Origin: JBBQDZ01 sp038237515
GTDB lineage: Bacteria; Actinomycetota; Thermoleophilia; Gaiellales; Gaiellaceae
NCBI GenBank assembly: GCA_038237515.1
Contig: JBBRYP010000013.1
Location: forward strand, 14,212 to 78,211
DNA length: 64,000 nt
Direction of reading: 5' to 3'
Shown here piece after piece: positions 1-10,867 of the stretch. The notes below the pieces were generated by a model that worked only from the letters and a program-made list of their open reading frames with translations, had not been told where the DNA came from and searched no databases. Position numbers and translations under genes: made by a program. How positions within the stretch are numbered: the stretch's first letter is position 1; the number at the start of each line of letters is the position of its first letter.

Positions 1-480
1 CCGCGGGATCGCTTCACAGCGGCCGATGCAGCGCGTCTCGAGCGTCCGGGAGGGACGAGGACGATCGAGCCTTGGCCGACCGCGCCGGCAACCCTCCAGT
101 CTCATGACGGGGCCTGACCCTATTCTGAGGCTCGGCAGGTTCCGGCGGGTTCGGCTGGCTCCCCGGGACGGGTGAAGGAGCCTCGACCAGGCTCGACTGC
201 GGGTCGAGGGTCTGCGCCTCAAGCCAGGGCCTGCATCGCGACGAAACCGGTTGCGCCGTCACCGGCCGGTCACCAACCGAGACGAACTTCCGGCGTGTCG
301 CCGCCGGCTGATCGCGCCTTGCAATCGACCTAGCCGACAGGCGTAAGCGACAGCGCGCCCGCCATCTGCGCCTCCTGGGGAAGCTCAGCCGGCCCGTCGG
401 GCTGAGGCCGAGCCCGAGCCGGAGCGGGATCTACTCCCGCTCCGGCTACAACGGCTCTTCCGAAGCCCAAGAAGGGGGCA
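1..480. other. non-coding left flank with two hairpins
   Basis: No convincing gene is seen here. The open frames are short, Pro/Arg/Ser-rich and resemble no family I recognise. The stretch holds a 7-bp inverted repeat (384-390 with 400-406) and a stronger 13-bp one listed separately. It may be the 3' flank of a gene lying to the left of the window. Confidence 0.5.
417..447. repeat. perfect 13-bp hairpin
   Basis: The arms 417-429 and 435-447 are perfect reverse complements (AGCCGGAGCGGGA) around a 5-base loop. There is no T-run on either side, so it is either a factor-dependent terminator element or a dispersed palindrome. It lies between the window edge and the 3' end of ahcY. Confidence 0.6.
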
Positions 481-507
481 AACGGGGGAAACATGGTTTC
501 CCCCGTT
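481..507 (-). terminator. stop-adjacent hairpin after ahcY
   Basis: Perfect 12-bp arms (481-492 and 496-507) flank a 3-base loop, four bases past the ahcY stop codon. The core GGGGGAAAC/GTTTCCCCC closely resembles the hairpin at 14604-14629, which also directly follows a stop codon. No T-run is present, so it is not a classical intrinsic terminator; it may act with Rho or as a 3'-end stabiliser. Confidence 0.6.
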
Positions 508-511
508 ATTC

Positions 512-1780
512 TCAGGTCCCCTCGTCCCAGGAGGCCAGGTACTTCGCCTGCTCTTCGGTGAGGGTGTCGATGGTGACGCCCATCGTCTCCAGCTTCAGCC
601 GCGCGATCTCCTTGTCGATCTCCTCCGGCACCGGGTAGACACGCCGCTCGAGCGACGCGGCGTTCGCGACCGCGAACTCGGCCGCGAGCGCCTGGTTTGC
701 GAAGGACATGTCCATGACGAGCGCAGGATGGCCTTCCGCCGCCGAGAGGTTCACGAGGCGCCCGTCGGCGATGAGGTAGAGCCGCCGGCCGTCCTGGAGT
801 GTGAACTCCTCCACGAACTCGCGCGCCTTCCGGGTATCGACGGCGAGGGACCGGAGGCCGGGAATCTCGATCTCGACGTTGAAGTGGCCGGTGTTGGCGA
901 GGATGGCTCCGTCCTTCATGCGATCCATGTGGCCCCGCGTGATGACGGCCTTGTCGCCCGTCGCGGTGCAGAAGATGTCGCCGATCTCGACCGCCCGATC
1001 CATCGGCAGCACCTCGTAACCGTCCATGACGGCCTCGATCGCGCGCATCGGATCGACCTCGGTGACGATGACGTGCGCGCCCATGCCCCTCGCGCGCATC
1101 GCGACGCCACGGCCGACCCAGCCGTACCCTCCGACGACGAACCGCTTCCCGGCAAGCAGGACGTTGGTCGCCCGGATGATCCCGTCGATCGTCGACTGGC
1201 CCGTGCCGTAGCGATTGTCGAAGAGGTGCTTGGTCTTCGCCTCGTTCACGGCGATCACGGGGAACCCGAGCGCACCGTCGCGCTCGAGAGCCTTCAGCCG
1301 GATCACTCCGGTCGTCGTCTCCTCGGTGCCCGCGATGATGTCGCCGAGCTGCTCGCGGCGGTGCGAGTGCAGGACGCTGATGACGTCGGCCCCGTCGTCC
1401 ATCGTCAGCTGAGGTTTGTGGTCGACCGCCGCCTCGATGTGCTGGTAGTAGGTGTCGTTGTCCTCGCCCTTGATGGCGAAGACGGAAACGTCATACTCCT
1501 CGACGAGTGCCGCGGCCACGTCGTCCTGCGTCGACAGCGGATTCGAGGCACAGAGGACGACGTCGGCCCCGCCGGCCTTGAGCGTGCGCGCGAGGTTCGC
1601 CGTCTCGGTCGTCACGTGCAGGCAAGCCGAGACACGCTGGCCGGCCAGCGGCTGCTCACGCTGGAAGCGATCGCGGATGGCCGCCAGGACCGGCATCTGC
1701 CGGTCGGCCCAGGCGATGCGGCGAACACCTTCCTCGGCGAGCGCGAGATCCTTGACGTCGAAGCGTTTGGTCGTGGCCAT
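512..1780 (-). CDS. ahcY: adenosylhomocysteinase
   Basis: S-adenosylhomocysteine hydrolase, 422 aa. It splits S-adenosylhomocysteine into adenosine and homocysteine using tightly bound NAD, clearing the by-product of methylation and feeding methionine synthase. The Rossmann motif GGYGWVGRG with the following VTEVDP segment is visible in the middle, as are the substrate-site runs NEAKTKHLFDNRYGTGQS and NTGHFNVE. The length matches the short bacterial/archaeal form without the roughly 40-residue insertion. The ATG has a good ribosome site (GGGAAGG). The gene follows the MerR gene by about 50 bases on the same strand, and metH lies 5 kb away, so the methyl cycle is partly grouped. Confidence 0.96.
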   Translation of the reverse strand: MATTKRFDVKDLALAEEGVRRIAWADRQMPVLAAIRDRFQREQPLAGQRVSACLHVTTETANLARTLKAGGADVVLCASNPLSTQDDVAAALVEEYDVSVFAIKGEDNDTYYQHIEAAVDHKPQLTMDDGADVISVLHSHRREQLGDIIAGTEETTTGVIRLKALERDGALGFPVIAVNEAKTKHLFDNRYGTGQSTIDGIIRATNVLLAGKRFVVGGYGWVGRGVAMRARGMGAHVIVTEVDPMRAIEAVMDGYEVLPMDRAVEIGDIFCTATGDKAVITRGHMDRMKDGAILANTGHFNVEIEIPGLRSLAVDTRKAREFVEEFTLQDGRRLYLIADGRLVNLSAAEGHPALVMDMSFANQALAAEFAVANAASLERRVYPVPEEIDKEIARLKLETMGVTIDTLTEEQAKYLASWDEGT

Positions 1781-1831
1781 GGGTCCTTCCCTTCGGTCTG
1801 GAGAGATACGGATTGTCAGTAGGTCAGAGGC

Positions 1832-2179
1832 CTAGGCGGCGAGCAGCTGCTCGTGCTTGCGCTGCTCCCACTCGACCCAGGCCGGGACCGGCTCGCCGGC
1901 CAGTGTGGGGTCGCTACCGGCAAACCAGGAGTCGAGGGCGCGCCAAAGCTGCGGCTCCCGCCGCAGGCGCGCGGCGAACGCCACCTCCGCCAGCTCGATC
2001 GCAAAATGATCCCGGATGCTCCGGAGCGACCGGAGTTGGTTCAGCTCACGAATCCCGTACGTGCGGTATCCGGAGGGCGTTCGCTCCGGCAGCACGAGCC
2101 CGGTTCGCTCGAGGTAGCGCAGCATCCTTGCCGACCACCCCGTCCGGGAGGCGGCCTCGCCGATCGGCATCCGTTCCAC
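1832..2179 (-). CDS. MerR-family transcriptional regulator
   Basis: A 115-aa regulator. The N-terminal winged-helix motif is typical of MerR proteins: IGEAASRTGWSARMLRYLE, then a GYRTYG wing at about residues 36-42. After the DNA-binding region there is only a short helical tail without a recognisable effector domain or cysteine metal site, so the signal is unknown. It starts at GTG 2179 and probably shares a transcript with ahcY. A candidate operator (AACCTT-N14-AAGGTT) straddles a -10-like TATGCT just upstream, which suggests autoregulation. Confidence 0.85.
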   Translation of the reverse strand: MERMPIGEAASRTGWSARMLRYLERTGLVLPERTPSGYRTYGIRELNQLRSLRSIRDHFAIELAEVAFAARLRREPQLWRALDSWFAGSDPTLAGEPVPAWVEWEQRKHEQLLAA

Positions 2180-2184
2180 GTCCC

Positions 2185-2210
2185 AACCTTAGCATAGGAG
2201 TGTCAAGGTT
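2185..2210 (-). promoter_or_regulatory. candidate MerR operator/promoter
   Basis: AACCTT at 2185-2190 and AAGGTT at 2205-2210 form an inverted repeat around a 14-base centre that contains TATGCT, read on the minus strand, as a possible -10. Long-spaced dyads inside promoters are typical MerR sites. It overlaps the stop codon of the upstream cupin gene. Regulator binding is inferred. Confidence 0.4.
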
Positions 2211-2613
2211 TCTCCATCGCCTCGTCGGCACGCCCGTACGAATCCTCCAGGCGCACCACGTCGTCGAGCTGTGGCGTCGACACCTCCAGAATGGTCGTGT
2301 CGTCGATCGCGCGAACCCGGTGCACCGTTCCCGGCGGAAAACGAAAAGCCGCGCCGGCCCCGATCACCTCCTCGTTCAGCACGCCCTCACCCGCCTCGCT
2401 CAGCTCGAGGTACGCGCGCCCCTCCTGGACGTACCACGCCTCGTCCTTCTCGCGGTGGAACTGGAGGCTCAGCGCCTCCCCGGCGCGAACGAAGAGGATC
2501 TTCCCGCAGTAGGTCTCCGTCAGCGCCCAGATCAGCTCGTAGCCCCACGGCTTCTCCACGCGCCGTGGATCGAAGCCCCAGCCGTCGAGGCTGTTCACGT
2601 TTGGGGAGTCCAC
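2203..2613 (-). CDS. cupin protein, mannose-6-phosphate isomerase-like
   Basis: A single-domain cupin of 136 aa. It opens with the EKPWGYE motif typical of type II phosphomannose isomerases and of ManC C-terminal domains, followed by the cupin metal-site pattern (LQFHREKDEAWYVQEG, then PPGTVHRV). The neighbouring nucleotidyltransferase and UDP-glucose dehydrogenase point to sugar-phosphate handling for surface glycans, but a stand-alone cupin of this size could have another small-molecule substrate. The start is GTG, about 10 bases after the preceding gene's stop. Confidence 0.8.
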   Translation of the reverse strand: MDSPNVNSLDGWGFDPRRVEKPWGYELIWALTETYCGKILFVRAGEALSLQFHREKDEAWYVQEGRAYLELSEAGEGVLNEEVIGAGAAFRFPPGTVHRVRAIDDTTILEVSTPQLDDVVRLEDSYGRADEAMEKP

Positions 2614-2622
2614 CCGCCGATC

Positions 2623-3318
2623 CTATGACCCGAGCCACTCCGGGTGTGCCGCGACGTGCTCCTCCGCGCGCCGCAGGTCTTTCGGGGTGTTCACGGTCAG
2701 CCAGAGACCCTCGTGCCGGAAGGCCCGAAGGCGCCCCTCGCAGGCGAGCTCCGGAAACGCAGTGCTCTCGTGGTCGCCGCGCTCGGGAAAGCGCTCGAGC
2801 GCCTCCGTCGAGAGCACGTAGACGCCGCAGTTGACCCAGTAGGGGACGCGACCGCCCTCACGGAATCCGGCAACGGCGTCTCCCTCTCCGATCTCGACGA
2901 GGCCGAACGGCGAGAGTGGTCGCGCGACCGCGAGCGTCGCGGCCGCTCCCGACCCGCGGTGGGCCGAGAGGAGCGCGGCGAAGTCGACGTCGAGCAGCTC
3001 GTCCCCGTTCAGCGCCAAGAAATCACCCTCCTCCGCCCGACGCTGCGCACCGAAGCGGATCCCGCCGCCGCGCCCGAGGCGCTCCGGCTCGGCGGCGGCG
3101 ACGATCTCCGCACCGGAGCCTTGGAGCTCGCGCTCGAACAGCTCGCCCTGCTCCGCCGCGCAGCTGACGATCACCCGACGGACGCCCGCGCGGACGAGCC
3201 GGGCGACCTGGTAGGCGGCGAGCGGCTTCCCCGCGACCGGCACGAGCGCCTTCGGCCACCCGCCGGCTGCGTCGCCGAGGCGCTCGGCACGCCCGCCGGC
3301 GAGGATGATCGCCTCCAA
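2623..3318 (-). CDS. sugar-phosphate nucleotidyltransferase
   Basis: A 231-aa nucleotidyltransferase of the GT-A-like sugar-nucleotide family. The N-terminal signature IILAGGRAERLGD and the lysine in WPKALVPVAGKP bind the nucleotide; NGDELLDVDF supplies the metal-binding aspartate. It lacks the left-handed helix domain of GlmU and is the size of RfbF/HddC/mannose-1-phosphate guanylyltransferase-like enzymes. The sugar cannot be read from sequence; the cupin next door hints at mannose or heptose. It starts at TTG 3318, shortly after the UDP-glucose dehydrogenase stop. Confidence 0.85.
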   Translation of the reverse strand: MEAIILAGGRAERLGDAAGGWPKALVPVAGKPLAAYQVARLVRAGVRRVIVSCAAEQGELFERELQGSGAEIVAAAEPERLGRGGGIRFGAQRRAEEGDFLALNGDELLDVDFAALLSAHRGSGAAATLAVARPLSPFGLVEIGEGDAVAGFREGGRVPYWVNCGVYVLSTEALERFPERGDHESTAFPELACEGRLRAFRHEGLWLTVNTPKDLRRAEEHVAAHPEWLGS

Positions 3319-3331
3319 GCTGCGTCAGCCC

Positions 3332-4681
3332 CTAGGGAACGAGCTCGGTCTGCGCCCGCTCCGCCGTCTCCGCGAGCAGGTCCGCGGGAGACATCTGCCT
3401 GCCGACACCCTCGTAGACGAACCCGGCCGCGCGCGCCTGCGCGGGGTCGAGGAGGTTCCGGCCGTCGATGATCAGCGGCCGACTCATCGCGTCGCGAATC
3501 TCCGGGCGTGCGAGTTCGCGCAGCTCCGGCCACTCGGTTACGATCACCGCCGCGTCGGCGCCGTCGATCGCCTCCTCGTAGGTCGCGCAGAAGGTGGCGC
3601 CGTGGATGAGCTCCGTCGCATCGGCAACCGGATCCCACGCCCGCACCTCCGCGCCCTCCGCGATCAGGCGGGCCGCGAGCACGAGGCTCGGCGCCTCACG
3701 CATGTCGTCGGTGCCAGCCTTGAACGCGAGCCCGAGCACGGCAATGCGCTTGCCGCGCAGGTTGCCGAGGTGGCGCTGGAGCTTCCCGACGACCCGCCGC
3801 TTCTGCAGCTCGTTGACCTCGATCACGGCCGAGAGGAGCTGGAAGTGGTAACCCGAGTTGGCGGCGAGCTGCTTCAAAGCCAGCGAGTCCTTCGGGAAGC
3901 AGCTCCCGCCCCAGCCGATCCCGGCCCGGAGGAAATGCGGGCCGAGGCGGTGATCGAGCCCCACGCCCTCCGCGACCTTCACGACATCGGCCCCGGTCGC
4001 CTCGCACACGTTTGCGATCTCGTTGATGAAGCTGATGCGCGTCATCAGGAACGCGTTCGCCGCCAGCTTGATCATCTCCGCCGAGTTCGGCTCGCACCGG
4101 ACGATCGGGCGCCCGAGACCCGCGTAGAGGGAGGCGACCGCGTCGCCGTCCGCTTCCTGGAACGCCCCGATCACGACGCGGTCGGGGCTCATGAAGTCCC
4201 GGATTGCGCGGCCCTCGGCGAGGAACTCGGGATTGGAGACGTAACCGACGTCGAGGCCCCGCGTCTCGAGGCCGCTCCGCACCTTCTCACCGGTGCCGAC
4301 GGGAACCGTCGACTTCATGACGAGGAGCGCGCGCCGGTCGAGCCGCGGCAGCTCGTCGACGACCGTCCACACGCGCGACAGGTCGGCGTCACCGGAGTAG
4401 GTCCTCGGAGTGTCGACGCAGACGAAGAGAAAGTCGCCGGCCTGCGCCACCTCCTCGAGATCGAGCGTGAACCGCATCCGATCGCGGTTCTTCGAGAGCA
4501 GCTCAGGCAGATCTGCCTCGTGGAACGGCAGCTCACCGGCGCGCAGCTTCTCGATCTTCTCCGGAACGACGTCGCGGACGACGACCGGATGACCGAGCTC
4601 GGCGAAGCACGCGCCGGTGACGAGGCCCACCCACCCCGCGCCGAAGATCCCGATCGTCGACTTCTGCGGGTCAGCGGACAC
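3332..4681 (-). CDS. ugd: UDP-glucose 6-dehydrogenase
   Basis: A 449-aa nucleotide-sugar dehydrogenase that oxidises UDP-glucose to UDP-glucuronate with two NAD. It shows the N-terminal Rossmann motif (IGIFGAGWVGLVTG), the STVPVGTG segment, and the catalytic cysteine in GIGWGGSCFPKDSLAL near residue 265. The C-terminal UDP-binding domain (VLGLAFKAGTDDMREAP) is complete. A related UDP-ManNAc dehydrogenase is possible but less likely. The start overlaps the end of the upstream LCP gene by 11 bases, implying translational coupling in a cell-envelope glycan operon. Confidence 0.92.
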   Translation of the reverse strand: MSADPQKSTIGIFGAGWVGLVTGACFAELGHPVVVRDVVPEKIEKLRAGELPFHEADLPELLSKNRDRMRFTLDLEEVAQAGDFLFVCVDTPRTYSGDADLSRVWTVVDELPRLDRRALLVMKSTVPVGTGEKVRSGLETRGLDVGYVSNPEFLAEGRAIRDFMSPDRVVIGAFQEADGDAVASLYAGLGRPIVRCEPNSAEMIKLAANAFLMTRISFINEIANVCEATGADVVKVAEGVGLDHRLGPHFLRAGIGWGGSCFPKDSLALKQLAANSGYHFQLLSAVIEVNELQKRRVVGKLQRHLGNLRGKRIAVLGLAFKAGTDDMREAPSLVLAARLIAEGAEVRAWDPVADATELIHGATFCATYEEAIDGADAAVIVTEWPELRELARPEIRDAMSRPLIIDGRNLLDPAQARAAGFVYEGVGRQMSPADLLAETAERAQTELVP

Positions 4682-6569
4682 CGCGACCCACCTTTCCCTT
4701 CAACGGCTTGAGCCCCCGGGCGATCGCGAGCATCGTCTCGTTCGAGAGCTCGTCGTCAAGCGTGTTCACGACCCAGTAGGACGCTTCGGACCCGTGCAAC
4801 ACGATCATGTGCAGGTGGGCTCCGGAGTAGTAGAGGTCGAACTCGCGGCCGTGGTAGAAGCGCCGGAAGTTCCGCTCGCTCAAGATCGGCGCGTCCCCGA
4901 CGTTCAGCTCCTGGATCCCCCAGTAGTTGCGGGTGCCCGTGCGGAAGGTGAGCCGGAGCGCGCGATGGTTCTTGTCGAGCCTGTAGTCGCGCACCGGCAC
5001 CTCCGGGTCCGGGATCGAGGATCGCTCGAGCACGGTCGGATACATCAGCCGGAACGGGAGCCTGCGGCGCACCTTGGTGACGAGCGGAAGCGTCGTGTCC
5101 ACGGCCGCAGCGACCTCGGCCGGCTGCCTTTTGGGAATCACGCGCGGGGGCGTCGGTGCGAGCGTTCCGTGGAAGGTCCTGCCCACGACGATCGTGACCA
5201 TCGCGGCGTTCGAGAGCGGTGCGATCAGCTTCGTCATCGCGTGTACGTGCGCCGGCTCGAAGAGCCGCCCCACCACCGTTGCGGCGGCCTTCGCCCGCTT
5301 GTACCCCGGGTTGTAGTAGACGTCGGTGTCGAAGTGGTTGAAGCTCGGAGCGTTGCCGGTCTGGTCGGGCCGCGGCAGCACGACCTGGTACCCGCGGCCG
5401 CGCAGCTGGTCGGTGGCGCGTGCGGCCGACCCCTCGATGTGGTTGCCGTTCAGGACGATCACCGACGTCTCCTCGGGCCGCGGCACCTTCGGCTTGCGCC
5501 CTTCGAGCACCTGCGTCGCGGTCGTCGGCGCCTCCACGTCGGGGTTCGCAAAGTCGCGGACGGCCGCGTCGATGTTGGCAGGGTCGGTGTCGAGCTCGTA
5601 GTAGCCGGTGAGCCCCTCGATCTTCGCCTGGAAGAAGTGACCTGCGGGAAGGTGGTACACGAGCTGGGCATAGCTCAGAACCTTCTTGCCGCCGAAATTG
5701 CCTCCGACCGCGACGTTCCTCGTCAGAGAACCGATGATCGTCGGCAGGTCGAAGATGCTGAAGTTCCTCGCCACCTGTTCCTTCAGCGCCCGCACGAACT
5801 GCTGCTGCCGGACGACGCGCAGGAGATCCGAGTCGGTGTGCCGGAAGCGGACGTACGAGAGCGCGTTCACACCGTTCAGATGCTGGTAGCCGGGCCAGAG
5901 GTTGATCGTCGCGTAGGTGTATCCCTGACCCACGTTCTTGTTCTGGTTCAGGTAGCGGTGATCGACGTCGATCCAGACGCCGCCGAGGTGGTCGACGATC
6001 TCCTTGAAGCCGCGGAAGTTCACCGTGATCAGGTTGTTGATGGGGACCGGCGCGATCAGGCTCTTCACCGTCTGCAGCGTCCCCCGCGCTCCGCAGAGGG
6101 AGTACGCCGCGTTGATCCGATCGGTGTACACCGGCTTTCCCGGGCAGTGGATCGGAACCTTCAAGTCGCGGGGGAAGGAGAGCATCGAGATCGCCTTCAG
6201 CTGCGGGTCGATCCGCAGCAGCATCACCGTGTCGGAGCGTGAAGGCTCGCCCTGCGCGTCCCCGGCTCTCCGGTCGTAGCCGATCAGGAGGATGACCGTC
6301 GCCTCGTGCGGATTCGAGATCCCCGGCAGGTCGCCGCTCTTGATGCCGATGGATTTCGAGTTGTCCTTGACCGCCGCCACACTCTGGTGGAAGAAGAGAT
6401 AAGCCCCGCCGGCGGTCGCAGCAGCCATCACCGCCACGGCGGTGAAGAGGAACAGGAGGATCCGGCCGACGAGCTTCAGCCCCCGCGGCCGCTCTGGCAC
6501 CGGCTGCCGGTAACGCCGCATCTGCGTGAGCGTCCCCGGAGGCAGGACGGCGTGGCCGTTGCCGTTCAT
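4671..6569 (-). CDS. LytR-CpsA-Psr (LCP) family protein with LytR_C and an extra C-terminal domain
   Basis: A 632-aa membrane-anchored protein, probably transferring lipid-linked glycopolymers onto peptidoglycan. From ATG 6569 it has a cytoplasmic Arg/Pro-rich tail, one membrane helix (about 35-58), an LCP catalytic domain (about 88-265, with SRSDTVMLLRID and SFPRDLKV, whose arginines and aspartates bind pyrophosphate), and a LytR_C domain (about 365-465, starting near TSVIVLNGN). About 140 further residues follow, ending WVVNTLDDELSNETMLAIARGL, which resembles sensor-like domains of the DUF4367 kind. The ATG is preferred over an upstream TTG because GGAG sits about 7 bases before it. It overlaps ugd. 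Confidence 0.9.
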   Translation of the reverse strand: MNGNGHAVLPPGTLTQMRRYRQPVPERPRGLKLVGRILLFLFTAVAVMAAATAGGAYLFFHQSVAAVKDNSKSIGIKSGDLPGISNPHEATVILLIGYDRRAGDAQGEPSRSDTVMLLRIDPQLKAISMLSFPRDLKVPIHCPGKPVYTDRINAAYSLCGARGTLQTVKSLIAPVPINNLITVNFRGFKEIVDHLGGVWIDVDHRYLNQNKNVGQGYTYATINLWPGYQHLNGVNALSYVRFRHTDSDLLRVVRQQQFVRALKEQVARNFSIFDLPTIIGSLTRNVAVGGNFGGKKVLSYAQLVYHLPAGHFFQAKIEGLTGYYELDTDPANIDAAVRDFANPDVEAPTTATQVLEGRKPKVPRPEETSVIVLNGNHIEGSAARATDQLRGRGYQVVLPRPDQTGNAPSFNHFDTDVYYNPGYKRAKAAATVVGRLFEPAHVHAMTKLIAPLSNAAMVTIVVGRTFHGTLAPTPPRVIPKRQPAEVAAAVDTTLPLVTKVRRRLPFRLMYPTVLERSSIPDPEVPVRDYRLDKNHRALRLTFRTGTRNYWGIQELNVGDAPILSERNFRRFYHGREFDLYYSGAHLHMIVLHGSEASYWVVNTLDDELSNETMLAIARGLKPLKGKVGRGVR

Positions 6570-6631
6570 GACGGCTCCGCGTCCCACACCTCTCTTCAGT
6601 GTCGTCCGCAAGTCAGGCTCTCGATCGCGCG

Positions 6632-6655
6632 AAAAAGCGCCTGCACGAGGCGCTT
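6632..6655 (-). terminator. intrinsic terminator of metH
   Basis: Read on the minus strand this is an 8-bp stem (AAGCGCCT/AGGCGCTT) with a 5-base loop, running into TTTTT. It sits about 40 bases after the metH stop and before the LCP gene. It is the clearest Rho-independent terminator in the window apart from the trp attenuator. Confidence 0.87.
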
Positions 6656-6695
6656 CGCAGCGAGTCGAGGATAGCCGAGCCGTCGCGCACGAGGA

Positions 6696-10337
<3,642 letters not shown>

Positions 10338-10383
10338 CTCCCTCCTCCCTCCTCCGAAGACAGCCTCCAGCGGAGTCCCAGGG

Positions 10384-10863
10384 CTAGATGTGCTCTTCGC
10401 CGGCGGCCGTGAGCGGCCGTGCGCCGGCGTCGGCGCCGCCCGCTCCGACGACGGCGAGCTGGTTCTCCGCGTGACGGATGCGCTGCTCGAGCTGCCAGCG
10501 ATCGCCGTCCGACTCCCCGTCCTCGAGCCGCTCGAGCTCGGCGCGAGCGGTTTCGAGCTGCGCCCGGGCGCGCGTCGCGTCGATCTCGCGCGCCGGCACG
10601 GCGTCGTCGACGAGCGCGAGGGCGCGATCCTGCTCGACCTTGAAGAAGCCGGGGCCGGTCGCGAACTCGTGCACCTCCTGGTCGCGCCGCACGTGCACCC
10701 GGGTCGCGCCGGCTCTCAGGGTCGCGACCAGCGGGGCGTGCCGGGCCAGCACCCCGATCTCGCCGTCGGCACCCGGCACGATCAGCAACTCGGCCTCGCC
10801 CTCGAACGCCGCGCCCTCGGGCGTCACGAGCGAGACGTCGAACGTCCTGCGCTCGTCGGCCAT
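10384..10863 (-). CDS. atpC: ATP synthase F1 subunit epsilon
   Basis: A 159-aa central-stalk subunit that couples rotation and inhibits hydrolysis. The N-terminal beta-sandwich is evident (FDVSLVTPEGAAFEGEAELLIVPGADGEIGVLARHAPLV), followed by the two-helix domain (about 90-135). The start MADERRTF at 10863 lies four bases past the atpD stop; the in-frame Ser/Arg-rich extension upstream is antisense-like and not part of the protein. It forms an atpDC pair detached from the other atp genes and is followed by metH. Confidence 0.94.
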   Translation of the reverse strand: MADERRTFDVSLVTPEGAAFEGEAELLIVPGADGEIGVLARHAPLVATLRAGATRVHVRRDQEVHEFATGPGFFKVEQDRALALVDDAVPAREIDATRARAQLETARAELERLEDGESDGDRWQLEQRIRHAENQLAVVGAGGADAGARPLTAAGEEHI

Positions 10864-10867
10864 CGTT

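Noticed and set aside
14..262. 82-aa minus-strand frame at the left edge
   Set aside because: Low-complexity Pro/Ser/Arg sequence, no ribosome site, no family resemblance.
4617..6242. 541-aa plus-strand frame antisense to the LCP gene
   Set aside because: His/Arg/Val/Asp-rich antisense composition with no motif; the LCP gene has domains and coupling.
10338..10383. Cobalamin or SAM riboswitch upstream of metH
   Set aside because: Only 46 bases separate atpC and metH, too short, and no conserved B12-box-like sequence is seen.
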